The translations under genes and the position numbers were made by a program. From IMG/VR virus record IMGVR_UViG_3300028610_000712, positions 1-48,110 of that record: a stretch of DNA of 48,110 nt; one strand, written 5' to 3'. Numbering within the stretch: position 1 is the stretch's first letter; each line of letters begins with the position of its first letter. Shown piece by piece: positions 7,510-18,000 of this stretch. The notes beneath the pieces are model-generated. The model ran no database searches. It was given only the letters and a program-made list of their open reading frames with translations, and was not told where the DNA came from. This DNA comes from a virus.

Positions 7510-9911
7510 TGCCAATAGTTAAAATAGACGCACTTGATGGTGGGGTTAATGAACTAGCCAACGCTGAAACTCTTAGAGACAGCCAGTTACAGGCTAGCCA
7601 AAACTATGAAATTCTTGGCGACGACAAATTAACTTTACGCAAAGAGCCGGAGGAATACGGCGATCACGTTAGCGGCGATAGTTTAAAAACCGTACTTGAT
7701 GCGATATTTTCTAGTTCAATTCTACAAATATCACCACCGCTATACCCGGTTAAGAGAATTGTAGACGGCACCGGTACGCGGATTATGGACGGTGAATTTG
7801 TTATGTTGGTGTTTGGATTGGCCGGAACTGACTATAAGCTATATTTGTGTTATGAGAACACCTCTAACTCTTGGACAGCCACACAAGTTGATATCACAGG
7901 AATAACATATACATCCGATACTTATTTGGAGTTTTTCGTTGGTGACGATAAGATGATCATTACCGACACCTTTAATGAAACCACAAATTTTCCGCACTAT
8001 GTTAAGATAGATGCAGACGGTGAACTTATCACCGGACTATTTTCAATAAAATCACCGACCAACAAAGCAACAATGGAGCCGGTCGTGGAGTATGACAGTA
8101 GCGAATTTGAGGAGGATGTTGATGATGTTCATTTAGACGACTGCGGTTTAGTTCAATGTGTTTATACGGTAATTACTAAAGATGGTGACGAAAGCAATCC
8201 GTCACCAATTTCCGATACTCGGATGATGCAGTTCTTTAAAAAAGACCTTACCGATAAAAATGATATCCGATGGATCGATAATTTTCAAATTACCAATTTA
8301 AGTGTACCAGTACTTACCGGCGATCTTACGGAAGAACTAAAATATTTTAATGTGTATTTCAGAGTTATTCGATATAGTGAGGGCGAAGCGGCTGAACCGT
8401 TTTATTTCTCACAAAGATTTGAGATTGTTGATAAAGAGAATAATACTGGAGATACTGGGAATGGTTATCTTATTACGGTTCCACAAGATGAAAGTTTATT
8501 GTTAAGCTACGAGAACGATATTGCACCATTCGCCAAACACGCCGCCGAAACATCCGGAATAGTTGGATTTGCCAACATACGAGAGAAGATTAGATTTCCG
8601 TTTAATTTTGAAAAATATTGTCCGATTTTGATTAATAATGTCAATAATAAGAATTTTGTTGATGCGATTGTAGGAATTAGGCTGTATGATGCCGATAACG
8701 TAGGAACGCTAGATGCTAACGAGGCACAAGTTGATTTTATTGACGATTTGGACTTAACATATTATAAATCTATTGCCGGTAATTTTATAGATAAACCGCA
8801 CTTACTTAGAATTTATGATGAAGATTTAACTACACCAATAAGAGTAAATTATTTTAAGTATGACGGTGGAACATATATTGATATTTGGGTATCAATACCA
8901 CTAATCATCGCCGGTCAATTAAAAACAATATATTTATGTTTTAACACACCTACCGGCACAGAGTTGGGGGTTACGGATGTAGAACGCCAATCCTATGAAT
9001 ATGGCCGATTTAGTTCTTTTGATAGCTTTGATGGCGTTCCTGATATGTTTACTAGCGAGAGAGTAAAATCAAATAAAACGATAATATGTTCGCCACTAGA
9101 CTTTTTAAAGAGCAATGGCGAGGTTATTAATCTTGCAGATGATAACAATAATGGGGAGGCTCTTGGCACAGAGGGGAGTTTTAGCGAACTTGGAACCAAA
9201 CAATTACTAGCAAAAAGTGATATTGGTACAGGAAGCTATTTACTTAAAGGCGATGCTGACGGCGATGACTTTTCTCAAATAAAGTATGATGAATTGTCAT
9301 TTGAAACAATACCGGAAAGATTTACAATGTGGGGTAGAATTGCCTATACCAACTTAGATGCTTGTAGAGGTAGAGTTATATTTTTATTTGAGGGTGAATC
9401 TGAACCTAAAGGTCTATATCTAACAGTAAGAGAAGGAGGTCTTGTTCAAGGTTGGCATTGGGCGTTACAGTTCTCTAGCGACATTGGGAAGGGATCACAA
9501 ATTTCGGACAATCCACCATATATTATCTTTGATGGTATCACAATAGACGATATTACTACTGGGAATGTGTTTGTATGCGCATCAATGAGCAAAGATGAAA
9601 ATGTATCAATATTTGTAGGCAACTTAAATACAGGCAGTTTTAGCGCACAAACATTGGATTGGGATAGTTGGATACATCCTGACGAAATGGAAGATGAATT
9701 ATTCCAAGAAATAGGCAGTATCTCGATTGGATTTAATGACTACGCATCGGACAACTTGCCACTAGATTTAGAGTTAAGGATATGCCAATTTCAATTAACA
9801 ATTAACAAATTCTACAATGCAAACAATTTAGAGGATAAGACAGCAGTATATAATATTGCGAGTTTTATGCCATCATTTGAAACACAATTAGGATTAAAAC
9901 TAAAAGAATAG
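7509..9911 (+). CDS. Nozzle-like tail protein, N-terminal half, with DUF2341/LamG-like modules
   Basis: An 800-aa protein. The N-terminus (GGVNELANAETLRDSQLQA) with the LTLRKEPEEYG that follows is the typical opening of podovirus tail-nozzle or stabilisation proteins. Residues about 360-485 contain the pattern RLYDADN ... IDIWVSIPLIIAG ... TIYLCFNTPTG, which matches DUF2341-type modules. Residues about 500-800 look like a concanavalin/LamG-type beta-sandwich. The C-terminal half expected of a nozzle is not here; nozzle-like sequence reappears in the protein at 10959. It is probably a tail-tip component to which surface-binding modules were added. The family assignment is from recall of the pattern and needs a profile search. 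Confidence 0.6.
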   Translation: MPIVKIDALDGGVNELANAETLRDSQLQASQNYEILGDDKLTLRKEPEEYGDHVSGDSLKTVLDAIFSSSILQISPPLYPVKRIVDGTGTRIMDGEFVMLVFGLAGTDYKLYLCYENTSNSWTATQVDITGITYTSDTYLEFFVGDDKMIITDTFNETTNFPHYVKIDADGELITGLFSIKSPTNKATMEPVVEYDSSEFEEDVDDVHLDDCGLVQCVYTVITKDGDESNPSPISDTRMMQFFKKDLTDKNDIRWIDNFQITNLSVPVLTGDLTEELKYFNVYFRVIRYSEGEAAEPFYFSQRFEIVDKENNTGDTGNGYLITVPQDESLLLSYENDIAPFAKHAAETSGIVGFANIREKIRFPFNFEKYCPILINNVNNKNFVDAIVGIRLYDADNVGTLDANEAQVDFIDDLDLTYYKSIAGNFIDKPHLLRIYDEDLTTPIRVNYFKYDGGTYIDIWVSIPLIIAGQLKTIYLCFNTPTGTELGVTDVERQSYEYGRFSSFDSFDGVPDMFTSERVKSNKTIICSPLDFLKSNGEVINLADDNNNGEALGTEGSFSELGTKQLLAKSDIGTGSYLLKGDADGDDFSQIKYDELSFETIPERFTMWGRIAYTNLDACRGRVIFLFEGESEPKGLYLTVREGGLVQGWHWALQFSSDIGKGSQISDNPPYIIFDGITIDDITTGNVFVCASMSKDENVSIFVGNLNTGSFSAQTLDWDSWIHPDEMEDELFQEIGSISIGFNDYASDNLPLDLELRICQFQLTINKFYNANNLEDKTAVYNIASFMPSFETQLGLKLKE

Positions 9912-9919
9912 GAAACAAA

Positions 9920-10435
9920 ATGGAAAATACAAGAAAATCTATTACGGGATTTATGAAAGCGTATTTAACCGATAAAAATGGTAAAAAAAGAAAGGTTTAT
10001 GAGGGCGAAAACACGATTAGTCCGACATTACATCTTGCACTATCAAAGGCATTAAACACCGGCTATGACATTTCGTTACTACCTTTATTTACCGATGATT
10101 TGGAGCCGGTAAGTCCTTTGCACGGTGCCGGAATAATGGCGATGGCTTACACAACCGGCGATATAGTAATAGGATTTAGGTCGTTTATAACTACCGCTTC
10201 TCAACCATCATCAATTCAAGCGCGGTGGACAGGCATATATACAAACAATACCGGTGCAACTATTAGGATAAAAGTACCGCAGTTAGGCAAGGATGCGATA
10301 CTAATTTCCGGCACACCATTTAACGCATATTCTTTTTATGAATTTATAGTAGCCGCAAACTCCGCTTTCTCACAAGACGTACCCGCCGGTGAGGCACTTA
10401 CAATCGTTTGGACTATTACCTTTACCGTACATTAA
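9920..10435 (+). CDS. Minor virion/tail protein, paralog A
   Basis: A 171-aa protein. The N-terminal pattern (MKAYLTDKNGKKRKVYEGEN) followed by a helical segment and a beta-rich C-terminus ending LTIVWTITF matches the next gene (VRVFITDIYGVKRLTFDDHN; MTIEWTITH). The two genes are tandem paralogs between two nozzle-like halves. Proteins with this opening are frequent as small tail or appendage components in environmental phages. Exact role unknown; the virion location is inferred from context. Confidence 0.6.
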   Translation: MENTRKSITGFMKAYLTDKNGKKRKVYEGENTISPTLHLALSKALNTGYDISLLPLFTDDLEPVSPLHGAGIMAMAYTTGDIVIGFRSFITTASQPSSIQARWTGIYTNNTGATIRIKVPQLGKDAILISGTPFNAYSFYEFIVAANSAFSQDVPAGEALTIVWTITFTVH

Positions 10436-10449
10436 ACAGGAATAATATT

Positions 10450-10950
10450 ATGAATAAAGAACAAGCAGGGATAAAAGGTCGTGTAAGAGTTTTTATTACC
10501 GACATATACGGTGTAAAAAGATTAACTTTTGATGACCATAACGCAATACAAGGCGATTACGCAGATATAATTGTAGATGCACTACAAGCGGTAACAGATT
10601 ACGGTATGAATGCTATGTTTACCGCATCCGCCAATCCACCCGCCGAAGATGAAGATGGAATCGCTATTAAAGAAAATGCGGGAGGATTGTGGTATTCGAT
10701 GATTATGGCGGCTACCGTAGTTTCGTCAGGAGTAATAAAATTTACCGGAACATTTCTTAATGCGGGTGCTTTGCTAACTTTTGCCAATGCCGCCGATATT
10801 ATGATAGGTCAAAAGTGGGAAAACGCGGCAACTGATTTTACAAGCGTAGGCGATGCTTATGGTAAATGGGCAGTACCGGCGGGATGGGTTTCACAGGCAG
10901 TTGATACTGGCGAAACAATGACAATCGAATGGACTATCACTCATTATTAA
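10450..10950 (+). CDS. Minor virion/tail protein, paralog B
   Basis: A 166-aa protein. The ATG at 10450 follows CAGGAAT; an earlier TTG at 10408 would overlap the upstream gene and lacks a ribosome site. It is homologous over its whole length to the preceding gene but diverged, with the same opening beta-hairpin and the same closing TIEWTITH-type strand. Tandem duplication followed by divergence is the simplest account. Possibly a heteromeric pair in the tail. Confidence 0.6.
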   Translation: MNKEQAGIKGRVRVFITDIYGVKRLTFDDHNAIQGDYADIIVDALQAVTDYGMNAMFTASANPPAEDEDGIAIKENAGGLWYSMIMAATVVSSGVIKFTGTFLNAGALLTFANAADIMIGQKWENAATDFTSVGDAYGKWAVPAGWVSQAVDTGETMTIEWTITHY

Positions 10951-10958
10951 GATAAATT

Positions 10959-13418
10959 ATGGCAACTGTAAATTTCAAAGAGACTGTCCACCTAAAGGAT
11001 GATTGGCTACAGGAAGTACCACCGGTAGCCGGATTGTCTTTCTCGTTTGATGAAAATGTAAATCTAAAAGACAATTTTCAAACCGAGATAGCAGGGGGAG
11101 TAACTGACGGACTTACTCAATATTTAGAGGATGAAGTTAATTTAAGCGAAGATTGGAATTTTTTTATTGGAGGTTCTTTAACTACAAGTTTCAATGAAAC
11201 CGTAGATTTAAGCGAGTCAGCGATACGAGATATCTTTCTTGTCGGGGAAGTCGTGTTTGAGAATGATGAAGTTAATTTAAAAGAAGAACTCATATTTGCC
11301 GGAGTAACAACTCACATAGGAAATTTTGAAAAGAATCAGAATATTTCCTTTGGCGACACGGAATCACCGAACTATAAAGAATATTCACATCGTTTTAGAT
11401 GGACAGGATATAACGGAATTGCAGTACCTGACCTAAACTATAAGGATCTAACAGAACCGATTGTCAGAGTTATTCCGGCACCGTCATTCTTGCAGTTCAA
11501 ATATGACAATTCATTTTTATTGTTTACACGAAACACAATTAATCGATTTTTATTAAAGGCAGATGTTGAAACTGGACAATGGAGGGCTGAAACCGATAAT
11601 CTTATTCAAGAATTTGTTGATTTAGGACTTATGGCATCGAAAACACTTGTATTGGCGAAAGATACATTATACGGATTAAGCGAAAAAGGTGCGTGGAAGT
11701 GGAATAAAGACGGACTAAAATTGATTAGCGACAAGATTATAACACTACCGGATGCCGGTGATTATGAATATATTGGATTTTTCTGTTCGATCAGGAACCA
11801 ATATATTTTACACCGACAAGAAAGTAGCGGAAGTGTATTTAAAGCAACCTTTGGAACACCGGTAGATTATGCAGTCAATCCGGAAAGTGGTGTTAGTGAC
11901 GAGGCGCAAATAAGATACTTAAACTCAACACACACGATTACAGTAGGTTGGAAATCAAATAGTGGAACAAACAGGGATTCTTGGATTGGAGTTGCCACAA
12001 TTAATCGCACAGCAAAATCAATTACACACGGCACACAAGTATCAATGAAACCGGTGGGCGGTGCCGGAGGCAGAAGTGAGCCATCGGTTTGTAGAATGAG
12101 CGACAGCCAGGTAGTTTGTGGCGTAGACGATTCAACTCTACCTAACGCCGGCGATTATAGCATTTATGTTGGTACAATATCCGGTGATACTATTGTTTTA
12201 GGAACTGCGGCAGTCATACCGGCAATTACCGGAAATGCGACGACATTTAGAATAGAAAAATTAAATAGTTCCACTTTTGTTGTGTTTTATGGCACGGACA
12301 ATGCTTCATTTGGATTACATTATAGAATTTGCACAATAAGCGGAACCACAATTACAGTCGGCGATGAAGTTGTAAGAATTAACACTCATGTTGTAGAGCC
12401 ACTTCACACGGAACAAGTTGAAACTAATAAAATAGCTTTATTGTATAGGCAGATTGGCTCTGCAAGTTATGTTCAAATTGCATCTTTCGCCAACGGCACA
12501 CTTACGTTTGGCGCAGCAAAAAGTTTAGGAGGCACCTATCAAACTCTAGCACTAAACGCACCACACGAACAAAGATTATTTATGGCGTATGGTGACGTCA
12601 ATGATATAAAATTAAAACCGGCGTTGATAGACGGGATTGAATTAACTTTAGGCAGCACGAACACTTACGCCGGACTACACCAAGCCGCGTATCCATTTAT
12701 CGGACTAGCCAATAGAGGTGCATCCGGATTTTATTTGTTCTATACCGACAAAGCCAATAGTGATTATGGTACGGCGGTATTTGGTGCGGGTGGCGATACT
12801 GCCATGCAGTTATATGAAGAAACCAAAACAGTATTCTTTGGTGGAGGAACTTTAGTTGCCGCACACGCCGCAGCGCTAGGTGGTGGACTTGTAATATGTA
12901 ACAATGCACAAACCGTAACTAATGATGGATTTGAACAAATATGGGGCATGGAATTTGCCGCAATCGATTCGTTCGTATATCAAATAGATCACGATAAGTG
13001 GATGAAATTCTTAGGAATTGATATATCTGATGTTCCGGTAATACTTTCCGGTGGTTCTTTAGATCAAAATTATAACTTATGGCTAGATAGCGACAAGGAA
13101 ATACAGAAATATCCAGGAACCATTGACACGACAATCGAAGCGTACATAACAACTAAGGAATTTTATATACGAGAGGGCGTATTCCAACGATGGATAGTTG
13201 ATTTTGAGGGTTCCGATGTTGATGTAGAAACGACAGTATTTAGAGAAGTTGATGGCAGCGATGTTGAACTAAAAGACATAAAATTCAGCGTGGCACCGAA
13301 TAAATTTAGAGGATTAGCTTTGAAAAATCAAAGAGGCAGAAAAATGTCAATAACAATATTTAATGCAACAGTTATCAACGGATTATCTTTTGATATTAAA
13401 CTAAGGGGAGAAAGATAA
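10959..13418 (+). CDS. Nozzle-like tail protein, C-terminal half, with N-terminal repeats
   Basis: An 819-aa protein. Residues 6-111 hold five copies of an 11-residue motif, F-x-E/N-x-V-x-L-x-x-x-W/F, starting at about 6, 30, 56, 78 and 100. From about residue 147 the pattern FRWTGYNGIAVPDLNYKD, followed by a blade-like region with LLFTRNTINRF and LGLMASKTLVLAKDTLYGLS, resembles the C-terminal part of podovirus nozzle (beta-propeller) proteins. The C-terminus (NQRGRKMSITIFNATV) matches the usual end of that family. It probably assembles with the protein at 7509. Assignment by pattern only. Confidence 0.6.
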   Translation: MATVNFKETVHLKDDWLQEVPPVAGLSFSFDENVNLKDNFQTEIAGGVTDGLTQYLEDEVNLSEDWNFFIGGSLTTSFNETVDLSESAIRDIFLVGEVVFENDEVNLKEELIFAGVTTHIGNFEKNQNISFGDTESPNYKEYSHRFRWTGYNGIAVPDLNYKDLTEPIVRVIPAPSFLQFKYDNSFLLFTRNTINRFLLKADVETGQWRAETDNLIQEFVDLGLMASKTLVLAKDTLYGLSEKGAWKWNKDGLKLISDKIITLPDAGDYEYIGFFCSIRNQYILHRQESSGSVFKATFGTPVDYAVNPESGVSDEAQIRYLNSTHTITVGWKSNSGTNRDSWIGVATINRTAKSITHGTQVSMKPVGGAGGRSEPSVCRMSDSQVVCGVDDSTLPNAGDYSIYVGTISGDTIVLGTAAVIPAITGNATTFRIEKLNSSTFVVFYGTDNASFGLHYRICTISGTTITVGDEVVRINTHVVEPLHTEQVETNKIALLYRQIGSASYVQIASFANGTLTFGAAKSLGGTYQTLALNAPHEQRLFMAYGDVNDIKLKPALIDGIELTLGSTNTYAGLHQAAYPFIGLANRGASGFYLFYTDKANSDYGTAVFGAGGDTAMQLYEETKTVFFGGGTLVAAHAAALGGGLVICNNAQTVTNDGFEQIWGMEFAAIDSFVYQIDHDKWMKFLGIDISDVPVILSGGSLDQNYNLWLDSDKEIQKYPGTIDTTIEAYITTKEFYIREGVFQRWIVDFEGSDVDVETTVFREVDGSDVELKDIKFSVAPNKFRGLALKNQRGRKMSITIFNATVINGLSFDIKLRGER

Positions 13419-15046
13419 TGCCGATACTATCAGCACTCTCATCAGCGCTTCCGTATCTTAGCGCTGCCTGGCAAGTTGGATCGCAATTTTTAAACAAACC
13501 TAAGAAATCGGATTACGTACCGACAGGCAGTATGTACAACCGGTATTTAGCGCATTTAAAGAGCAAAACGGCAGAAAGTACAGTTTTTCATCAACGTATG
13601 CGTCCGGCGTTAAGACAAATCGGACAGCAAACACAACGAGGGCAACGCCAGGTAGGACAATTTGTATCACAACGTAAACCGGGCGGTGGCGTTGAGGCAC
13701 AAATGCGAATGGGAATTAACCGTCAAGCACTAGAAGCTATTGGAATAGCATCTGAAAAAGCCAGTGTTGCACAGGAACGAGTGAACGAGCAGACCGGTGA
13801 ACAATTATTGAAAATTGGAGTGCAAGAGGAGCAAGCATTACAAAGATATCAAACAGCCAAGAAAGACTTCACTAAGCGGCTGTTTGCCACTACTGCAAAA
13901 GCGGGGATTGATTTGTCAAATACCTTAGTAAAAAAACATATTGCAGATACTAAATTAAAATTAGATGCCGCCAAAGATGCCAAAGAAGCGGCTAATGCCT
14001 TCACAGCATCTTACGAGTCAGCAAAAGCCGATTTGACGATACCGCAAGACACTACACCGGAACAATATCAAGACATGATCGAGACTGCCGACTATACAGA
14101 TCCGGATGCTTATAATAAATATCTAAAAAGCATTGGAGCACAGGAAGCTAAAGATATAAAAATAACAGGAGAGGAAGAAGCTAAAAGAATTGAGGGAGAT
14201 TCCGTTGAGACATTAAGACAACTTACAGAAACACTTGAAAGGCTTCCAGATCCAAAACAGGCTTATGTAGAATATGATAAAATTAAACATCTTATGTTAC
14301 CAAAAGACAGAAGGACAGCAATATCCAAAATAGAATCCACATTCCCTGATCTTATCCATGACGTTCCTATTGAAAGAAGGACTGCAATTATAGGCACAAC
14401 AGACAATTTAAAGGCAGCGGGGAAGAACGTTACAGATGTTATTGTAGGCGGTGGAACTACTGCGCAAATTACAGCAGCGGGGAATGTGGTTAGGCGGATT
14501 GAGAACGATAATATAGCTGAAATTGCCCGCACACACAAAGCAAACAAAGAAATACGCGATGCAAAAATTTTAAAAAGAGATATAGTTATTGATAGAAATT
14601 CGTTCAAAGAATTTTTTGGTCAATTCTACGTTACACATCGACCTGAAAAAACAACAGTTGGTGAGAAACTAGAAACAAGAAGGTTTGGCAGAGACTATAA
14701 AAAGAGAGGGGAGGCAATACTAGAAACGATTGACGCTTTGGGAGAAAAACCATTAGAACCTCACGTAGCGCAAGGATTACAAAGGCAAATAAGAGAGTTT
14801 GCAGCTTTTGTTGATACGGACAATCAAAAAGAACAAACTGATTTAAAAATTTTCCTCGCCAAACTAGGAACTAATATTAGCGACGATGAATTTGCCGAAT
14901 GGGAGGAAAAGATTAGAGGCATGACAGGAGTAACCTCTAAGGAACTATCTTCATGGACATTGGACATGATGAAAAGAATTGATGCTATGGCACGTAATGA
15001 ACGTTATGTACCAGACATTTCTAAGCCAAGATTAGAAGGATTTTAA
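13418..15046 (+). CDS. Internal virion (ejection-type) protein
   Basis: A 542-aa protein overlapping both neighbours by one base (TAATG). A hydrophobic N-terminal stretch (ILSALSSALPYLSAAW) is followed by long helical, Gln/Ala/Lys-rich sequence with coiled-coil character. This layout is typical of podovirus ejection proteins stored in the head and injected with the DNA. Up to about 14110 the DNA has the CCGG-rich texture of the tail genes; after that CCGG disappears for about 2 kb, so the 3' 60% of the gene may have come from another phage. No enzymatic motif is visible. Confidence 0.6.
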   Translation: MPILSALSSALPYLSAAWQVGSQFLNKPKKSDYVPTGSMYNRYLAHLKSKTAESTVFHQRMRPALRQIGQQTQRGQRQVGQFVSQRKPGGGVEAQMRMGINRQALEAIGIASEKASVAQERVNEQTGEQLLKIGVQEEQALQRYQTAKKDFTKRLFATTAKAGIDLSNTLVKKHIADTKLKLDAAKDAKEAANAFTASYESAKADLTIPQDTTPEQYQDMIETADYTDPDAYNKYLKSIGAQEAKDIKITGEEEAKRIEGDSVETLRQLTETLERLPDPKQAYVEYDKIKHLMLPKDRRTAISKIESTFPDLIHDVPIERRTAIIGTTDNLKAAGKNVTDVIVGGGTTAQITAAGNVVRRIENDNIAEIARTHKANKEIRDAKILKRDIVIDRNSFKEFFGQFYVTHRPEKTTVGEKLETRRFGRDYKKRGEAILETIDALGEKPLEPHVAQGLQRQIREFAAFVDTDNQKEQTDLKIFLAKLGTNISDDEFAEWEEKIRGMTGVTSKELSSWTLDMMKRIDAMARNERYVPDISKPRLEGF

Positions 15047-18000
15047 TGCCTAACCAATTAACACAACAAATGGAAAACTTGTATAAGGCAAGTTCTGAGC
15101 GTTGGGAGGTAGGAGACAGAAGGCAGTTTTTACAATCAATGTCTGACCCTGTAAAACAGAAAACCCTTTATGATTCCCTTTCTGTTGATTTTGATTTAGG
15201 TACTTTTGAGGAATATTCAACAATAGTTAATCAGTCAATGCTTGAACTACCTACTGAACACCGCGACCCCGCACAACCAATAGAACAACAAAAAGAAGTT
15301 GATCCGATTAGAGAAATACTTACTCCTGAAACTGCTAAGATATATGATACCATAAAGCAACAAGTGACACCTGATGAAACAGTTCCAAGCATAGAAGCAG
15401 CAACCCCTCTGACAGAACAACCCATAGAACGGGGTGTTCAAAAAGAAGAACCGATAAAACCATACCAAATTGATCCACAAGCTGATTTTGGATTACAGGT
15501 CAAGGAAGCTTCAAAAGAAACACTTAGAAGAGTAATAGCAAATGTAAGACTTGAAACTTTTACTGACATACCAGAGGCATTGTCAAAAGCATTACCTGAA
15601 TATGGAGAGAACCTTCAAAAAGAAAGCAATGATGCTTTTATTGACGCATGGGAACCACTACTTGAAGCACTCGATCCTAAAAGAGAAGAACCTCTAGGAA
15701 AACGGCTTGGCAAAGAAGGTGCGTTATTTGCTATTATGGCTCCAGTTATAGCGACAAGTATGCTTGACGACCCTGTTAAAACAACAAAAGGTATTGCAGA
15801 GTTCTTTTTAAGTATTATAAATGATTGGATAGTAGCCACTCGATTAACGACACACCCTGCCTATGACGCTAAAGAATCCGAAGAAGCAAGAGCAGAAATC
15901 CAACGAACACCTTTGTTTCATACTGTACCCTTATTAGGACTAGGCGCAGCGTTTAAAGCAAAGATAGGAAAGATGAAACCAGAAGCAGCAAAAACCTTGT
16001 CAGAAAGTCTTGCAAAAGACGTTGTTAAAGAAGCACAGAAAGATTTAGGCAAACCGTTTAAAGAATTTCCGGAAGATGTATCTGTAACAGGCAAACGACG
16101 CGCAACAGAAGCTATTGAAAAAGCCGAAGCCGAAAGACTAAAAACAATCCCAGAAGAAAGTAAGGTTACACCTAAAGAACCAATAGTTGAACCAACAAAA
16201 CAGACAGAGATAGACTTAACCCGCAAGATAAATGAGGGATTAAAAGATGCAGAATTGGCAATTAAACCTAAACCTATTGTTACAGAACCGACGAAAAAAG
16301 AAGAAATTGAAGAAGTTAGTGCCAAAGCTGAAGAAATTGTTGAGCCAATAGTACAACCCGTCAAAGGAGAAGAAGCTGTTAAACCGAAAATTGAGAAACC
16401 TATTGAAATAGCCGAGAAACCTACGATTGTACCTAAAAAGGAAGAAACGCCCGTAGAGCCAAAGGTAGAGGGCAAGAAAGGCGAACCTAGTCAAGTTATC
16501 ACAGTAGCAGAAATAGAAAAAAGCCGTATAAAAGCAGGGTTGTCTAAATTACCTAAAGAAGAAGCGCAAAAATGGGCAGATGTATTGAAAGGTGCCGAGA
16601 AGCGTACTGATGCTGTAGCGATTGCTGAATCGGTACGAAAAAAACCAAGAGTATTAACAAACGAAGAAGTGCTTACTTTAGGATTAGAGAAAGAAAGAAT
16701 TGAAAATTTAATAGATAGTTCTCAAAAAGAAATATCGAGAGCAATCGACAGTGGCAATAAAGTGGAGAAATCACGACACACCGACGTTCAAAGTAACGCT
16801 TTAGTTGAATTAGACAAGATAACAGAGGCAATACGTTTTCATAGCAGGAAAGCAGGGCAGGCGTTGCAATTCCACCGGATTGCTCTTGAAAAAGAAGGTG
16901 AATTATATAAAGTTGCCAGTATTTTACAAAGAGCGAAAGTTGCTAAGGGCGAAAGACTGACTGAAATAGAATCTAACACATTAGGTAAACTTGGCAGAAA
17001 AATTGAAGCAATGAGTAAAAAGGAAGCCAAACTTACAAAAGAAATTGAAGCGTTACAGGAAATCCTTTCTAAGAGAGACGCTAAGGCTGAATTTGCAAGA
17101 ACAGCCAAGAGAATACCACGCAAAAGAACACAGACTTCTCTTAAAAGAGAACGTGCCGATTTATTTAATGACCTTAATAAGATTGGATATAGATTGAACG
17201 ATGTGATAGGGCTAACTTATGAATCAGCAGCTATTGTCGGTAAATTAGCAAAGAATTATTTTGAATCAGGAATAAAAGATTTAGATGCTATTGTCGAAAA
17301 GATACAAACTAAAGTTCCTGATTTGTCTAAGAAAGATGTTTATGATTCGATTGGTGGAAGAATCAAGAAAACCAAAAGGATTGTAGAAAAGACTGCTAAA
17401 CAAGAACTTGCGGATCTTAGAAAAGAAGCAAAATTAATGGGTCAGATTGAGGATGCCTATAAGGGTGTATTTGATGATATTAAGAAACGCAAACTTGCAC
17501 CTAAGAAAATTGTAGATTTACAGAAACAACTTAACGCATTAAAAGATAATGCAAATAAGACTGTTAAAGATGATGCAAAACTTAATGATATACTACTTAG
17601 AATTGATAATGCAAAAGCATTGTTAGCGTCAGGACAGAGGGCGGAGAGAGTCAAACCTAAACCTAAGACAGTTGATCCAAGCATTGCTCGCGCTAAACAG
17701 GAATTATCAGAACTTCGACGTTTATTAACAACCAAAGACAAAATAACAGATTTAGAACATCAACTTAGAACGGGTGATTTTAAAGTTCCTGTCAAAACTC
17801 GAACAGTGATTAAAAACGCTGACTTAATAGACACACAGGTAGAACTTACTCAGTTAAGGAGAGAAGTTAGAGAACGTATTCATGCCATGACGCCTCTTAC
17901 CATAGGACAAAAAGCTATGGAATGGGTAACTTTGCCACGAACCTTAATGTCTATGGCTGACGTATCAATGATTGCACGACAGGGATTGCCTTTATCTGCA

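Noticed and set aside
15918-16475. 185-codon antisense frame within the giant ejection-protein gene
   Set aside because: Ser/Leu/Gly-rich translation complementary to Lys/Glu/Pro-rich coding sequence; no start signals.
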